This document shows positions 27,893-37,655 of a stretch of DNA of 64,000 nucleotides, piece by piece. This DNA comes from Pseudolabrys sp. (GTDB taxonomy: Bacteria > Pseudomonadota > Alphaproteobacteria > Rhizobiales > Xanthobacteraceae): positions 30,855 through 94,854 of the forward strand of contig JAUXXH010000010.1 in the NCBI GenBank assembly GCA_030684935.1, written 5' to 3'. The notes beneath the pieces were generated by a model, which saw nothing but the letters and a program-made list of their open reading frames with translations, had not been told where the DNA came from and ran no database searches. Position 1 is the first letter of the stretch. The number at the start of each line of letters is the position of its first letter. Made by a program: the position numbers and the translations under genes.

Positions 27893-27918
27893 GCTCGTCC
27901 CGCCCAAGCGGGATGAGC
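27893..27918. terminator. Hairpin between convergent DUF892 and mutY genes
   Basis: GCTCGTCCCGC and GCGGGATGAGC pair over 11 bases (one G-T) with loop CCAA. There is no T-tract on either side, so it may be a weak bidirectional stop. Confidence 0.4.
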
Positions 27919-27922
27919 GCCG

Positions 27923-29017
27923 TCACAACTCCGGCAGCGCGTGCGCGATCACCTTGCGCATGACGGTCGGCAACGCCTCGCCTGCGACATCCGCCAGCCT
28001 GACCCAGCGCGCACCGGCCGGCGCTCTGGCCTTACGCGGCACGGTCGCCGTGAACACCGTCAGCGCCAGCGGAAAATGCGTGAACACGTGGGTGACCACG
28101 CCCGCCAGCTTGCGCCATGGCGCCTTTCCAACGCGCGGTGCCTCGTTGAGCGCATTCGCCACCACGAAATCATGACTCCATACCGTGCCCGGCACTTCGG
28201 TCATGGCGCCGAGCAATCCCTTGTCCGGCCGCTGCCGCAGCAGCAGAAAGCCATCGGCGCGCAGCACGACGAAGGCCGCACCGTACCGCGGCTTGCCTTC
28301 GCGCTTGGCCGCCTTGCGCGGAAAAGTCTCCTGGTCGCCGCGCGCCCGCGCCACGCAGGCATCCGTCCACGGACACAGCGCGCAGGCCGGCCGCTTCGGG
28401 GTGCAGATGGTGGCGCCGAGATCCATCAGCGCCTGCGCGAAATCGCCCGAGCGCGCCGGCGGCAACAGCGACGTCGCAAGTCTCTTGATCGTGGGCTTGG
28501 CCGCCGGCAGCGCTTCTTCGACCGCGAACAGCCGCGACACCACGCGCTCGACATTGCCGTCGACCGGCACCGCATCGGCATCGAAGGCGATCGAGGCGAC
28601 CGCCGCCGCGGTGTAGTCGCCGATGCCGGGCAAAGCGCGCAAGGCCTCGAGGCTTGCGGGAAAGACGCCGCCGTGACGCTCGACCACGGCCTTGGCGCAG
28701 GCATGCAGGTTGCGGGCGCGGGCATAATAGCCGAGCCCGGCCCACAGCCGCAGCACGTCGTCGAGCGGCGCTGCGGCGAGTTCGGTCACCGTCGGCCAGC
28801 GCGCCAGGAAGCGCGCGTAATAGGGCCCGACCGTCTTCACGGTGGTCTGCTGCAGCATGATTTCGGACAGCCACACCGCGTAAGGATCGGCCTTGCGCCC
28901 GGCCCGCGCCCGCCACGGCAGCACGCGGCGGTGGCGGTCGTACCAGGCGAGCAGATCGCCCGGTTCCGGCACCCCCGCTGATTTCTTTCGCCGCACCGCC
29001 CGGACTGCTACACTCAT
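27923..29017 (-). CDS. mutY: A/G-specific adenine DNA glycosylase
   Basis: MutY removes adenine mispaired with 8-oxoguanine. The 364-residue protein has EIMLQQTTV, the helix-hairpin-helix ALPGIGDYTAAAV, the catalytic aspartate in PVDGNVERVV, the 4Fe-4S ligands CTPKRPACALCPWTDAC and a C-terminal NUDIX-like domain that reads the 8-oxoG. The frame extends upstream across the DUF721 gene on the other strand, so ATG 29017 (MSVAVRAVRR) is the sensible start. It is divergent from DUF721 with a 30-base gap. Confidence 0.95.
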   Translation of the reverse strand: MSVAVRAVRRKKSAGVPEPGDLLAWYDRHRRVLPWRARAGRKADPYAVWLSEIMLQQTTVKTVGPYYARFLARWPTVTELAAAPLDDVLRLWAGLGYYARARNLHACAKAVVERHGGVFPASLEALRALPGIGDYTAAAVASIAFDADAVPVDGNVERVVSRLFAVEEALPAAKPTIKRLATSLLPPARSGDFAQALMDLGATICTPKRPACALCPWTDACVARARGDQETFPRKAAKREGKPRYGAAFVVLRADGFLLLRQRPDKGLLGAMTEVPGTVWSHDFVVANALNEAPRVGKAPWRKLAGVVTHVFTHFPLALTVFTATVPRKARAPAGARWVRLADVAGEALPTVMRKVIAHALPEL

Positions 29018-29047
29018 GGCGCCGACGATGGCACGAGAACGCCTGTC

Positions 29048-29542
29048 ATGAGCAAGCCCGCGCGCAGTTTTCCCCGGCCGCTTTCCGATCTGCTCGGCGC
29101 GACGCTGAACGACGCCTTCAAGAGCCAGGGCTTTGCCTCGGCCGAAATCCTGGCACGCTGGGGCGATATCGCCGGCCCCGAAATCGCCGCCCACAGCGAG
29201 CCGATCAAGATCAACTGGCCGCGCGCCAACCCGTCCGGCTCGATGGGCGAGGCGCCGCCGGAACCGGCCACCCTTGTGCTGCGCGTCGAGGGCCCGGCGG
29301 CGCTGGAAATCCAGCATCAGACGACGGTCATCCTGGAGCGGGTCAACCGCTTTTTCGGCTGGCAGGCGATCGGCAAGATATCCTTGCGCCAGGCGCCGCT
29401 GCGGCGGCCCGAACCGCGCAAGGCGCCGCCCCCGCCCGATCCGGCCGTCACCGCCCGCATTGCCGCCAGCCTGCCCAATATCGCGGACGACGACCTGCGT
29501 CAGGCGGTGGCCCGGCTGGGCGCCGCCATCAAGAGAAAGTGA
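29048..29542 (+). CDS. DUF721 / DciA-related protein
   Basis: The 164-residue protein starts FPRPLSDLLGATLNDAFKSQGFASAEILARWGDIAGPEIAAHS, the DUF721 core, with a proline-rich linker and a short C-terminal helix region. DUF721 proteins include DciA, a loader of the replicative helicase in bacteria without DnaC. Here the function is inferred by family only. It lies in the conserved order mutY, DUF721, dsbA, smc. Confidence 0.85.
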   Translation: MSKPARSFPRPLSDLLGATLNDAFKSQGFASAEILARWGDIAGPEIAAHSEPIKINWPRANPSGSMGEAPPEPATLVLRVEGPAALEIQHQTTVILERVNRFFGWQAIGKISLRQAPLRRPEPRKAPPPPDPAVTARIAASLPNIADDDLRQAVARLGAAIKRK

Positions 29543-29643
29543 GCCCGGCGGCCGCTCGCGCCCTCTGGCCCGGCATTGCCACATTTACCTGTTCCAGATA
29601 GCCAATGTGCCGTTCACCCGCGCTATAGCCCACGGAGCCTCCA

Positions 29644-30312
29644 TTGCTGTTCACCCGACGCGAGTTTTGCCAGAGCACCGCCACCGTGGCGCTCGCCACC
29701 GCCCTGATCGGCACCGCTTCGCTGCAGCCGTTCCCGGCTTTCGCGCAGGCCGCGCCGATTTCATCGGCCGAACTGATGAAGCCGGACGCCCTGCCCGACA
29801 TGATCCTAGGCGACGAAAAGGCCCCGGTGACCGTCATTGAATACGCCTCGGTCACCTGCTCGCATTGCGCCACCTTCCACGAGACGACCTACCCGGAACT
29901 CAAGAAGCGCTACATCGATACCGGAAAGGTGCGGTTCGTTTTCCGTGAATTCCCGCCGGACCAGCTGGCCGCCGCCGCCTTCATGCTGGCGCGCTGCGCG
30001 GGCGAAGGCGACAAGGACAAGTATTTCGCCCTGATGGGCACGCTGTTCCGCTCGCAGCGCCAGTGGTACGTGCAGCAGCCGATCCCGCAGTTGCGCGCCA
30101 TTACCCGCCAGGCCGGAATGACCGAAAAGCAGTTCGACGCCTGCCTGGAGAATCAGAAGCTGCTCAATGGCCTCCAGAGCATGCGCGACCGCGCCTACAA
30201 CCAGTTCGGCGTCCGCTCGACCCCCACTTTCTTCATCAACGGCACCAAGCACGAAGGCGCCCTTTCGATCGATGAAATGGCCAAGGTCATCGACCCCTAT
30301 CTCAAGGGCTGA
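29644..30312 (+). CDS. DsbA-family thiol-disulfide oxidoreductase
   Basis: The 222-residue protein starts with TTG at 29644 (GGAG seven bases upstream) and a Tat-like leader TRREFCQSTATVALATALIG ending near AFAQA. The thioredoxin fold has active site CSHC (residues 72-75) and the cis-proline region VRSTPTFFING. It should act in periplasmic disulfide exchange. DsbA-like proteins of this type (BdbD/Com1-like) precede smc in many Rhizobiales. A strong terminator follows at 30332, so smc has its own promoter. Confidence 0.9.
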   Translation: MLFTRREFCQSTATVALATALIGTASLQPFPAFAQAAPISSAELMKPDALPDMILGDEKAPVTVIEYASVTCSHCATFHETTYPELKKRYIDTGKVRFVFREFPPDQLAAAAFMLARCAGEGDKDKYFALMGTLFRSQRQWYVQQPIPQLRAITRQAGMTEKQFDACLENQKLLNGLQSMRDRAYNQFGVRSTPTFFINGTKHEGALSIDEMAKVIDPYLKG

Positions 30313-30331
30313 CAACGATTTTTCGGCCTTG

Positions 30332-30368
30332 GCGGCGGCGCTGGAGACGGCGCCGCCGCTTTATTTTT
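30332..30368 (+). terminator. Rho-independent terminator after dsbA
   Basis: GCGGCGGCGC (30332-30341) and GCGCCGCCGC (30350-30359) pair perfectly over 10 bases with an 8-base loop, followed by TTTATTTTT. Confidence 0.9.
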
Positions 30369-30648
30369 GCCTTATCCACATCGGAAATGTCTGGAAAACG
30401 GCCCCGCGCGACCGCACCGCTGTTGCTCATTGATGCGTAAAGATTAATTCTCCGGCGCACGGTGCAAGCTTGTTGGCGCCCCCGCGCCAGCCCCGGTAGG
30501 GACCGAACTGTTCAAATGCGAAAACCAGTGGGACGCCGGGCGTTTATCCGGCGCCGGGCATGACCCCGACAGCCGGTTCCGGTGCGGGATGGAACAGCGG
30601 TGTTCGAGACACGATCGCGCACCAGCCAAAATGCATAAGGCCTGAAGT
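30369..30648. other. Non-coding region upstream of smc
   Basis: About 280 bases between the dsbA terminator and smc hold no plausible gene. It must contain the smc promoter. An AT-rich patch (GCGTAAAGATTAATTC near 30436) is the best candidate zone, but I cannot assign -35 and -10 with confidence. AAGG precedes the smc ATG. Confidence 0.5.
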
Positions 30649-33600
30649 ATGAAACTTACGCGGTTGCGCCTGCTCGGCTTCAAGTCCTTCGTCGAGCCGA
30701 CCGATTTCCTGATCGAGCCGGGTCTGACCGGCGTGGTCGGTCCCAATGGCTGCGGCAAATCCAATCTGGTCGAAGCGCTGCGCTGGGTTATGGGCGAGTC
30801 GTCCTACAAATCCATGCGCGCCTCGTCGATGGACGACGTGATTTTCTCGGGCTCCAACACCCGGCCGGCGCGCAACAACGCCGAAGTGGCGATCTCGATC
30901 GACAATTCGGAGCGCTCGGCGCCGGCGGCGTTCAACGACACCGACATGATCGAGATCGCGCGCCGCATCGAGCGCGAGGAAGGTTCGGCCTATCGTATCA
31001 ACGGCCGCGAAGTGCGCGCCCGCGACGTGCAGATCGTGTTCGCCGACGCCTCGACCGGCGCCCGCTCCCCGGCGCTGGTGCATCAGGGCCGCATCGGCGA
31101 AATCATCCAGGCCAAGCCCGAACAGCGCCGCCGCGTGCTGGAAGAAGCGGCTGGCGTCGCCGGCCTGCATGCCCGCCGCCATGAGGCGGAACTGCGGCTG
31201 AAGGCGGCCGAAGCCAATCTCCTGCGTCTCGAAGACGTCATCGGCCAGCTCGCCGGCCAGATGGAAGCGCTGAAAAAACAGGCCCGACAGGCGATCCGCT
31301 ACCGCACCGTGTCGGCGCAGGTCCGCAAGGCCGAGGCCACGCTCTATCATCTGCGCTGGAGCGCCGCGAGCATCGAGGTCACCGCGGCCGAGCACGCCAA
31401 GGATCTGTGCGTGCGCGAGGTCGCCGACCGCACCGGCGCGCAGGCCGAGGCCTCGACGCGTCAGGCCACCGCCGCCGCTGCCCTGCCCGCCTTGCGCGAG
31501 GCCGAAGCGCGCGCCGGCGCGGCGCTGCACCGCCTCAATGTTGCGGCGCAGGAGCTCGACAAAGAAGAACAGCGCGCCAAGGACCGCATCGCCGAACTCG
31601 ATCTGCGGCTGGTGCAATTCGCCGCCGACAGCGAGCGCGAGCAGAAGCTGGTCGCCGATGCCGAAGAGGCGCTGGCCAAGCTGACCGCCGAGGAAGAAGC
31701 GCTGCGCAACGAAGCGCGTGAAAGCGCCGGCCGCCGCAGCGGCGTCGATGCCCGCGTTGCCGAGGCCGGTGGCGAATTGAGCGAGGCCGAGCAGGTCTTC
31801 TCCGAATTGACCGCCAGACTCGCCGACCTCACCGCGCAGCGTCATCAGCTTGAGAACGCCGTGCGCAGCCACGGCGACCGCAGCGCCAAGCTGGAAACCG
31901 AAATGGCGGCGATCGAGCGCGAGGTGGCCTCGTTGCAGGGCACCGACGGCCCCGATCTGGCCGCACTCACCGCTGCCGTCGAAGCTGTGCAGGCTGCCGT
32001 CGCCGCCGCGGAAAACGCCGCGATGGACGCCGAGACCGCGCACCTTCAGGCGCGCCTCGATCTCGACGGCCTGCGCGGGCCGCTGACCGAAGCCGACCGC
32101 CGCGTGCAGCGGCTGGAGACCGAAGCCAAGACGCTGTCCAAGGTGCTCGCCGTCGAGACCAAGAACATGTGGCCGCCGGTGATGGACCACGTTTCGGTCG
32201 AGAAAGGTTACGAGAAGGCGCTTGGCGCGGCGTTGGGCGACGATCTCGACGCCCCGGTCGACGCCTCGGCGCCGATGCGCTGGATCGGTGCCGCCATCGA
32301 TGCCGCCGACCCGGCGCTGCCGGACGGCGTCGAGCCGCTGGCCAAGCACGTGCAGGCCCCGGCCGAACTCGCCCGCCGTCTCAGCCAGATCGGCGTCATC
32401 GACAAGGCCGACGGCGCCCGCCTGACCGCGCTGCTCAAGCCCGGCCAGCGGCTGGTGTCGAGCGAAGGCGACCTGTGGCGCTGGGACGGCTTTGCCGCCG
32501 ATGCGCATGCGCCGACCGGTGCGGCACGCCGGCTGGCCGAACGCGCCCGCTTGGCCGACATCGAATCCGAATTGCAGATCGCCCGCGCCGAGGCGGACAC
32601 CGCCCGCAATGCCGTCAGGAACGCCGAGACCGTGTTGCAGGCTGCCGCCGCGACCGAAGGCCAGGCCCGCACCGATGCCCGCGAGCGTCAGAAGGAAGCC
32701 CATGCCGCGCGCGACCGGCACGACGCCGCCGAGCGCGAACTCAACCGCAACGCCGCGCGCCTGTCGGCTTTGGACGAAGCCCGTCAGCGTCTGACTGCCA
32801 GCCGCGACGAGGCCGCCAGCGCCCGCACCGAGGCCGAGCTGGCGCTGACCGCGCTCGCGCCGGCCGCCGATCTGGAAACCAGCCTCGCCGGTGTGCGCGA
32901 CGACATCGCCGCCAAACGCGCCAAGCTCGCCGAAGTGCGCGCCGAGCAGCAGGCCATCGCCCGCGAAGCGGAAATGGCCGACCGCCGGCTCGCCGCGCTC
33001 GCCAACGACCGCAGCGGCTGGCTCCAGCGCCAGGAAGGCGCCCGCGCACAGACCGCGACGCTCGACCAGCGCATCGCCGAGGCCACCCGCGACCGCGCCG
33101 AGCTGGAAGACGCGCCGCGGCTGTTCGCCGAAAAGCGCGAGGGGCTGCTGAGCGAAGTGCATAGCGCCGAAGCCGAGCGCCGCGACTGCGCCGACCGGTT
33201 GCAGATCGCCGAAAACCAGCTGGCCGACGCCGACCGCGACGCCCGCGCTGCGCTCGAGGCGGCCAGCGCCGCCCGCGAAGAACTGGCGCGCGCCGAGGAA
33301 CGCTTCGAGGCCGCCAAGCGCCGCCTCACCGACATCGCCCGCGAAATCCACGACATGCTGGAGACCGAGCCCGGCAATGTCGCGGAACTGGCCGAACTCA
33401 AGGACGGCGAGCCGCTGCCGGAACTGGCCGATGTCGAAGCCACGCTGGAGCGGCTGCGCCGCGAGCGTGAACGGCTCGGAGCGGTCAATCTGCGCGCCGA
33501 AGAGGAACTTACCGAGGTCGAGGCCCAGCACACCTCGCTGACCACCGAGCGCGATGATCTGGTCGAGGCGATCAAGAAGCTGCGCCTCGGCATCCAGAGC

Positions 33601-34101
33601 CTCAACCGCGAGGCGCGCGAGCGCCTGCTGGCCTCGTTCCAGCAGGTCAACACCCACTTTCAGCAGCTCTTCACCCGGCTGTTCAACGGCGGCACCGCCG
33701 AATTGCAGTTGATCGAGAGCGACGATCCGCTGGAAGCCGGCCTCGAAATCCTGGCGAAGCCCCCGGGCAAGAAACCGGCGACGCTGTCGCTGCTGTCCGG
33801 CGGCGAGCAGGCGCTAACTGCGATGGCCTTGATTTTCGCGGTGTTCCTGACCAACCCGGCGCCGATCTGCGTGCTCGACGAAGTCGACGCGCCGCTCGAC
33901 GACCACAACGTCGAGCGCTTCTGCGATCTGCTCGACGAAATGACCCGCTCGACCGACACCCGCTTCGTGATCATCACGCACAATCCGATCACCATGGCGC
34001 GGATGAACCGGCTCTACGGCGTCACCATGGCCGAGCGCGGCGTGTCGCAGCTGGTCTCGGTCGATCTCGAAGCCGCGGTGCGGTTCCGCGAGGCGAGCTA
34101 G
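30649..34101 (+). CDS. smc: Chromosome segregation ATPase SMC
   Basis: The 1150-residue protein compacts and helps segregate the chromosome with ScpA/ScpB. Walker A is GPNGCGKSN (residues 31-39), the signature is LSGGEQALTAMAL and Walker B is CVLDEVDAPLDDHN near the C-terminus. Two long coiled-coil arms rich in Ala, Glu and Arg flank a hinge around residues 500-640, which is Pro-richer (ALPDGVEPLAKHVQAPAE). The size is typical for alphaproteobacteria. A long antisense frame covers most of it, but that is a codon-bias shadow. Confidence 0.97.
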   Translation: MKLTRLRLLGFKSFVEPTDFLIEPGLTGVVGPNGCGKSNLVEALRWVMGESSYKSMRASSMDDVIFSGSNTRPARNNAEVAISIDNSERSAPAAFNDTDMIEIARRIEREEGSAYRINGREVRARDVQIVFADASTGARSPALVHQGRIGEIIQAKPEQRRRVLEEAAGVAGLHARRHEAELRLKAAEANLLRLEDVIGQLAGQMEALKKQARQAIRYRTVSAQVRKAEATLYHLRWSAASIEVTAAEHAKDLCVREVADRTGAQAEASTRQATAAAALPALREAEARAGAALHRLNVAAQELDKEEQRAKDRIAELDLRLVQFAADSEREQKLVADAEEALAKLTAEEEALRNEARESAGRRSGVDARVAEAGGELSEAEQVFSELTARLADLTAQRHQLENAVRSHGDRSAKLETEMAAIEREVASLQGTDGPDLAALTAAVEAVQAAVAAAENAAMDAETAHLQARLDLDGLRGPLTEADRRVQRLETEAKTLSKVLAVETKNMWPPVMDHVSVEKGYEKALGAALGDDLDAPVDASAPMRWIGAAIDAADPALPDGVEPLAKHVQAPAELARRLSQIGVIDKADGARLTALLKPGQRLVSSEGDLWRWDGFAADAHAPTGAARRLAERARLADIESELQIARAEADTARNAVRNAETVLQAAAATEGQARTDARERQKEAHAARDRHDAAERELNRNAARLSALDEARQRLTASRDEAASARTEAELALTALAPAADLETSLAGVRDDIAAKRAKLAEVRAEQQAIAREAEMADRRLAALANDRSGWLQRQEGARAQTATLDQRIAEATRDRAELEDAPRLFAEKREGLLSEVHSAEAERRDCADRLQIAENQLADADRDARAALEAASAAREELARAEERFEAAKRRLTDIAREIHDMLETEPGNVAELAELKDGEPLPELADVEATLERLRRERERLGAVNLRAEEELTEVEAQHTSLTTERDDLVEAIKKLRLGIQSLNREARERLLASFQQVNTHFQQLFTRLFNGGTAELQLIESDDPLEAGLEILAKPPGKKPATLSLLSGGEQALTAMALIFAVFLTNPAPICVLDEVDAPLDDHNVERFCDLLDEMTRSTDTRFVIITHNPITMARMNRLYGVTMAERGVSQLVSVDLEAAVRFREAS

Positions 34102-34122
34102 CCTCACGGAACATCAGGTCAT

Positions 34123-37100
34123 CTAGAACTCGTGCCGCAGCCGGCCGCTCAGCGTGTGCGCGGTGAAGTCGTGGCCGCCAAACTTGAAATCGTAGCCGAA
34201 GGACAGCTGGGTCCGCTCGGCGACATTGGCGGACACACCGGCGCCGACGGTGCCAAAATTGGCGCCCGACCCCGCCGCGGTCGTTGTGAACGTGCCGGGC
34301 AGCGACGAATCGAGGAAACTGGCGCGGATATCGCGATCCTTGTCGAGAAACTCGTGCTGCCAGCTGGCGCGCAGCTCCGGCGTGAAGGCCACACGATCCA
34401 TTATGACGTTGTAGCGAAAGCGGGCACCGACGGTGCTGCGCAGCGACTCCGTGCGGAACGATGCGACGTTGAGTGCCACCGGCCCTGTTTCGGTGAAACG
34501 GTCGACGCCGACCGTGGTGTACTGCAAGCCGAGCTGCGGCGTAATCGTCCAGCGTCCGTAGAACAAATCCTTGCCGACCGATCCCTGGACGGCGAGCTGA
34601 TCGCCCTTCGGCGCGCTGGTGTTGGACGTGCCAAGCGCGACCCGGTTGTTGTCATACGAATTGCGGCCAAAGACCACCGCGCCGTTGACGAACCAGTCCT
34701 GCCGGGACCAGCTGCCGTAACCGCCAATGAGCCAGGTATTGATCCGCGAAGTCGAGCCGAGCGTATCGAGATCGGCCCGGGTGCGGGAATAGCCGCCGAA
34801 CAGGCCAAGCGTGACATCCGGCGTGACGCGGCGATCGATGCCGAACGACAGGCCGGCGGTGTCGAATTTCGTCTGCGGCGTGGTGGCGGTCGCGTCCTGC
34901 CGCGCGAAGGTGGCATTGCCATAGAGGAACATGCCCCAGGGCGAATCCTGCGCGAGGTCCATGGCCGGCGCTTTGTAGACGTTCGCTGCCGGGGCCTTTG
35001 CGAAGGCCGCGAAAGCCGGGTGTCCGCCGAGCGCGGGCGAGGCGGCATAGGCCGTAGCCATCCCGCCGGTCCAGGTGTTGAGTTGCGCTGCCAGCGGCGC
35101 ATCATTGCCCTCGCGATTGAGAAGGGCCGCGACGGTATTCATGCCGCGGACGTCGAAGGCCTGGGCATTGCCAAGCCGCACATTCGACAGGCGCTGGTCG
35201 ATGAACCGGGTGCTCTCGAAGGCGCCTTCAATGGCGATCGTGCCAAAGCTCAGGAACGCGACCGGCGTCAGCTGTGTGAGGGCCGCGGCGACATTGTCGG
35301 ATGACGCGACCTGGTCGATCAGCGTCTGGGCGGCGAGGCTTTGCGGCTGCGTGTTCGGCAGGTTGTCGAACAGCTGCGCAAGACCGCTCGCCGCGCTGCT
35401 GCCGGCGGCATCTGCGAACGAGCTTGATATCCCGGTAAAGAACTCGAAGCTGCGATACAGCGTGCCGCCGATATTGACCGTTTCTCCGGCGCGCAACGCC
35501 GCCATTTTGTCGGCCCCGAGGCCGACTTTGTTGTAGCCGAGCGTGTCTGTGCCGGCGCCACCATCCACCAGGCCGACGATTTTCGATCCCGGCATGATGT
35601 TCACGGTGTCGGCGCCGCCTTCCATGTTGATGGCGCGGCCGGTGTTGCCGATGATCGTGCCGTAATTGGTCAGGCTGTCATTGCCTTCGCCGGTCTGGAT
35701 GGCCGAACCGTCGCCGCGAATGAAGCGCGCCGAACCGGTACCGGTATAGGTGACCCCGTTGAGCGTGCCGACCGAGCCCGGGTCCGGCGTGACGCCATCG
35801 CCCAGCAGGATAATCGCGTTGGGATCGGGAATGGAGCCGTTGCCGGTGATCGTGCCGTAGTTGACGATGGTGTCGTTGTCGGCGGCGGTGCCGGTCTTGT
35901 TCTCGAAACGAATGGCGTAGCCATTCAGGCCGGTGATGGTACCGCCGGCATAATTGGTCAGGCTTGTCGCCGCGACGCCGCTGCGCGAATTGTCGAGGTT
36001 GGAGTCGTTGTTGACGACGATGGCGGCGGTCGCACCGGATATGGTGCCGTAGTTCATAATGGTGCCGCCGCCGATCGAAAGGCCTTCGCTGTTGTTGCTC
36101 CGGTTTCTGGAATCGAACCCGCCCGCGCCGGTGCCCTCGATAATCCCGTAATTGGTGATGGTGGCGCTGCCATCGATGTCGACGCCGTCACCATCGCCAT
36201 TGCCGACACCGGCGTAAGCGCCGGTAATCCGGCCGTAATTGACGATGGTCGCCGCGTTCATTCCCAGGTTGTCGGACCCGACGCCGGAGCCGTTGCGGCC
36301 GAGGATGACGCCGCCCGCTTCGTTGGTGACGGCAAGGGTGCCGGTCGCACCGACCGTGATGCCGTGGCGGAAACCCGAGATGGTGCCGCCCGCCTTGTTG
36401 ATCACCGTACCCGAGTGGGCCTGAAGGTCGACGGCATCGCTGCCATCGCCCGATCCGACGACGCCGCCGGCAAAGATCAGGCCATAATTTGTCACGGTCG
36501 CGTTCGCGCCCGGCCGCACGGCGTCGGCGGCGGTGCTCTGAATCACACCGGTGGCGCGGTTGATGATGGCGATGCTGCCGGCGCCGGCAATGTCGTCGAA
36601 GTCGATCGCCTGGCCCGACACGGTCGACAGGATCGTGCCGCTATTGTCGATCAGAAAGTCCCCGGTCGTGGTCAGGAAGTTCGCCGGGGCGGTTATGCGG
36701 ATCGCGTCGTTCCGGGACTGAATGGTGCCGCCGGCATTGTTGAAGACCTGAAACAGAAGAACGTTTGCCAGAGTTGTAGGGGCTTCAAGGGTGATGGCGC
36801 GATGGTTGGAGTTGTTCGCTTCGATCAGCCCGCTATTCGTGATGATGATCGAGCCAACACCGGGGCGGATGGCGTCGCTGCCCATCGCGCGGATTATGCC
36901 GGTCGCATCGTTGTTGATCCGGACTGTCCCCGTTGCGGACGTGTTGCTGACAAAATCGAAGACCTGGCCACCGGTCGAGACCAGGAGGCCGGCGTTATTG
37001 ACGGTGACGGTGCCGGTGCCGATCGGTGTGTTGAGGCGGAACGTGTCGTCGGTTGTCGTGAAGGTGGCGCCGGCGGCGTTGTTGAGCGTCAGGTTGCGCG

Positions 37101-37398
37101 GCGGATTGGCACCCGACGTATCGATGCCCCGATTGCCCGAAGTGATGGTTCCGAAATTGTTGATGGTCACGCCGGGATCTGCCGACGGGCCGGTCCAACT
37201 GATCGCAGTCCCCGCGGTCGACAAGGTGCCGCCGCTCTGAACTGTACCGGTATCTGTGCCGGTGACGGTCTTTGCGGTGGTGTCGGTTGTTCCGGCATTG
37301 ACGGTGAAATCGGCCGCCAAACCCGATGCCGGCGCCGCCAGGGCAGCCACCGAAATAACAAGAGCCCGGCAGCTAACACTACCCAACCAACGCGACAT
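34123..37398 (-). CDS. Large autotransporter (type Va secretion) with beta-helical passenger
   Basis: A signal peptide (CRALVISVAALAAPASGLAA) is followed by about 700 residues of passenger built from repeated short units such as NNFGTITSGN, VTNYGLIFAG and NYGTITGNG, as in beta-helices. The last ~280 residues form an autotransporter beta-barrel (WGMFLYGNATFARQ ... VNGAVVFGRN ... TLSGRLRHEF) ending in phenylalanine, as outer membrane proteins do. ATG 37398 is chosen because it puts the signal peptide at the N-terminus. The passenger resembles adhesins; its ligand is unknown. Confidence 0.9.
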   Translation of the reverse strand: MSRWLGSVSCRALVISVAALAAPASGLAADFTVNAGTTDTTAKTVTGTDTGTVQSGGTLSTAGTAISWTGPSADPGVTINNFGTITSGNRGIDTSGANPPRNLTLNNAAGATFTTTDDTFRLNTPIGTGTVTVNNAGLLVSTGGQVFDFVSNTSATGTVRINNDATGIIRAMGSDAIRPGVGSIIITNSGLIEANNSNHRAITLEAPTTLANVLLFQVFNNAGGTIQSRNDAIRITAPANFLTTTGDFLIDNSGTILSTVSGQAIDFDDIAGAGSIAIINRATGVIQSTAADAVRPGANATVTNYGLIFAGGVVGSGDGSDAVDLQAHSGTVINKAGGTISGFRHGITVGATGTLAVTNEAGGVILGRNGSGVGSDNLGMNAATIVNYGRITGAYAGVGNGDGDGVDIDGSATITNYGIIEGTGAGGFDSRNRSNNSEGLSIGGGTIMNYGTISGATAAIVVNNDSNLDNSRSGVAATSLTNYAGGTITGLNGYAIRFENKTGTAADNDTIVNYGTITGNGSIPDPNAIILLGDGVTPDPGSVGTLNGVTYTGTGSARFIRGDGSAIQTGEGNDSLTNYGTIIGNTGRAINMEGGADTVNIMPGSKIVGLVDGGAGTDTLGYNKVGLGADKMAALRAGETVNIGGTLYRSFEFFTGISSSFADAAGSSAASGLAQLFDNLPNTQPQSLAAQTLIDQVASSDNVAAALTQLTPVAFLSFGTIAIEGAFESTRFIDQRLSNVRLGNAQAFDVRGMNTVAALLNREGNDAPLAAQLNTWTGGMATAYAASPALGGHPAFAAFAKAPAANVYKAPAMDLAQDSPWGMFLYGNATFARQDATATTPQTKFDTAGLSFGIDRRVTPDVTLGLFGGYSRTRADLDTLGSTSRINTWLIGGYGSWSRQDWFVNGAVVFGRNSYDNNRVALGTSNTSAPKGDQLAVQGSVGKDLFYGRWTITPQLGLQYTTVGVDRFTETGPVALNVASFRTESLRSTVGARFRYNVIMDRVAFTPELRASWQHEFLDKDRDIRASFLDSSLPGTFTTTAAGSGANFGTVGAGVSANVAERTQLSFGYDFKFGGHDFTAHTLSGRLRHEF

Positions 37399-37624
37399 GA
37401 CGCCCCCAACAGCAAACGGTTTGTTAACGTTGGGTTTAGGTAGATTTCGCCAGTGACGGTTGGATGACACCACCGCCAAAGACCATGATCGCCATCTTGT
37501 TTTGCGGCGACGTGTTGCAAGATTGCCGATGGGATCGATCCGGGGATGATCGGTCTAGGGCGCCGGGAGTTCCACACGCCGGAACCCGGCTTCGCAAAAA
37601 ATGCGTAGTGAGCAAAAATTGTCC

Positions 37625-37649
37625 GGAACCAAAGCCGGGCACCGGCGTT
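37625..37649 (+). promoter_or_regulatory. EcfG-type (general stress response) promoter
   Basis: GGAAC (37625-37629), exactly 16 bases, CGTT (37646-37649). This is the full alphaproteobacterial EcfG/sigma-T consensus. A transcript would start near 37656, directly before the hairpin RNA at 37668. Confidence 0.75.
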
Positions 37650-37655
37650 GTCCAG

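Noticed and set aside
30544..33657. A 1037-residue open frame antisense to smc
   Set aside because: It is a shadow caused by high-GC codon bias. Its protein is low-complexity (Gly, Leu, Arg, Ala rich) and smc has all family motifs.
35600..37200. Repeated short units in the autotransporter gene as a CRISPR-like array
   Set aside because: The units are degenerate, in frame and encode beta-helix repeats; there are no constant repeats with unique spacers.
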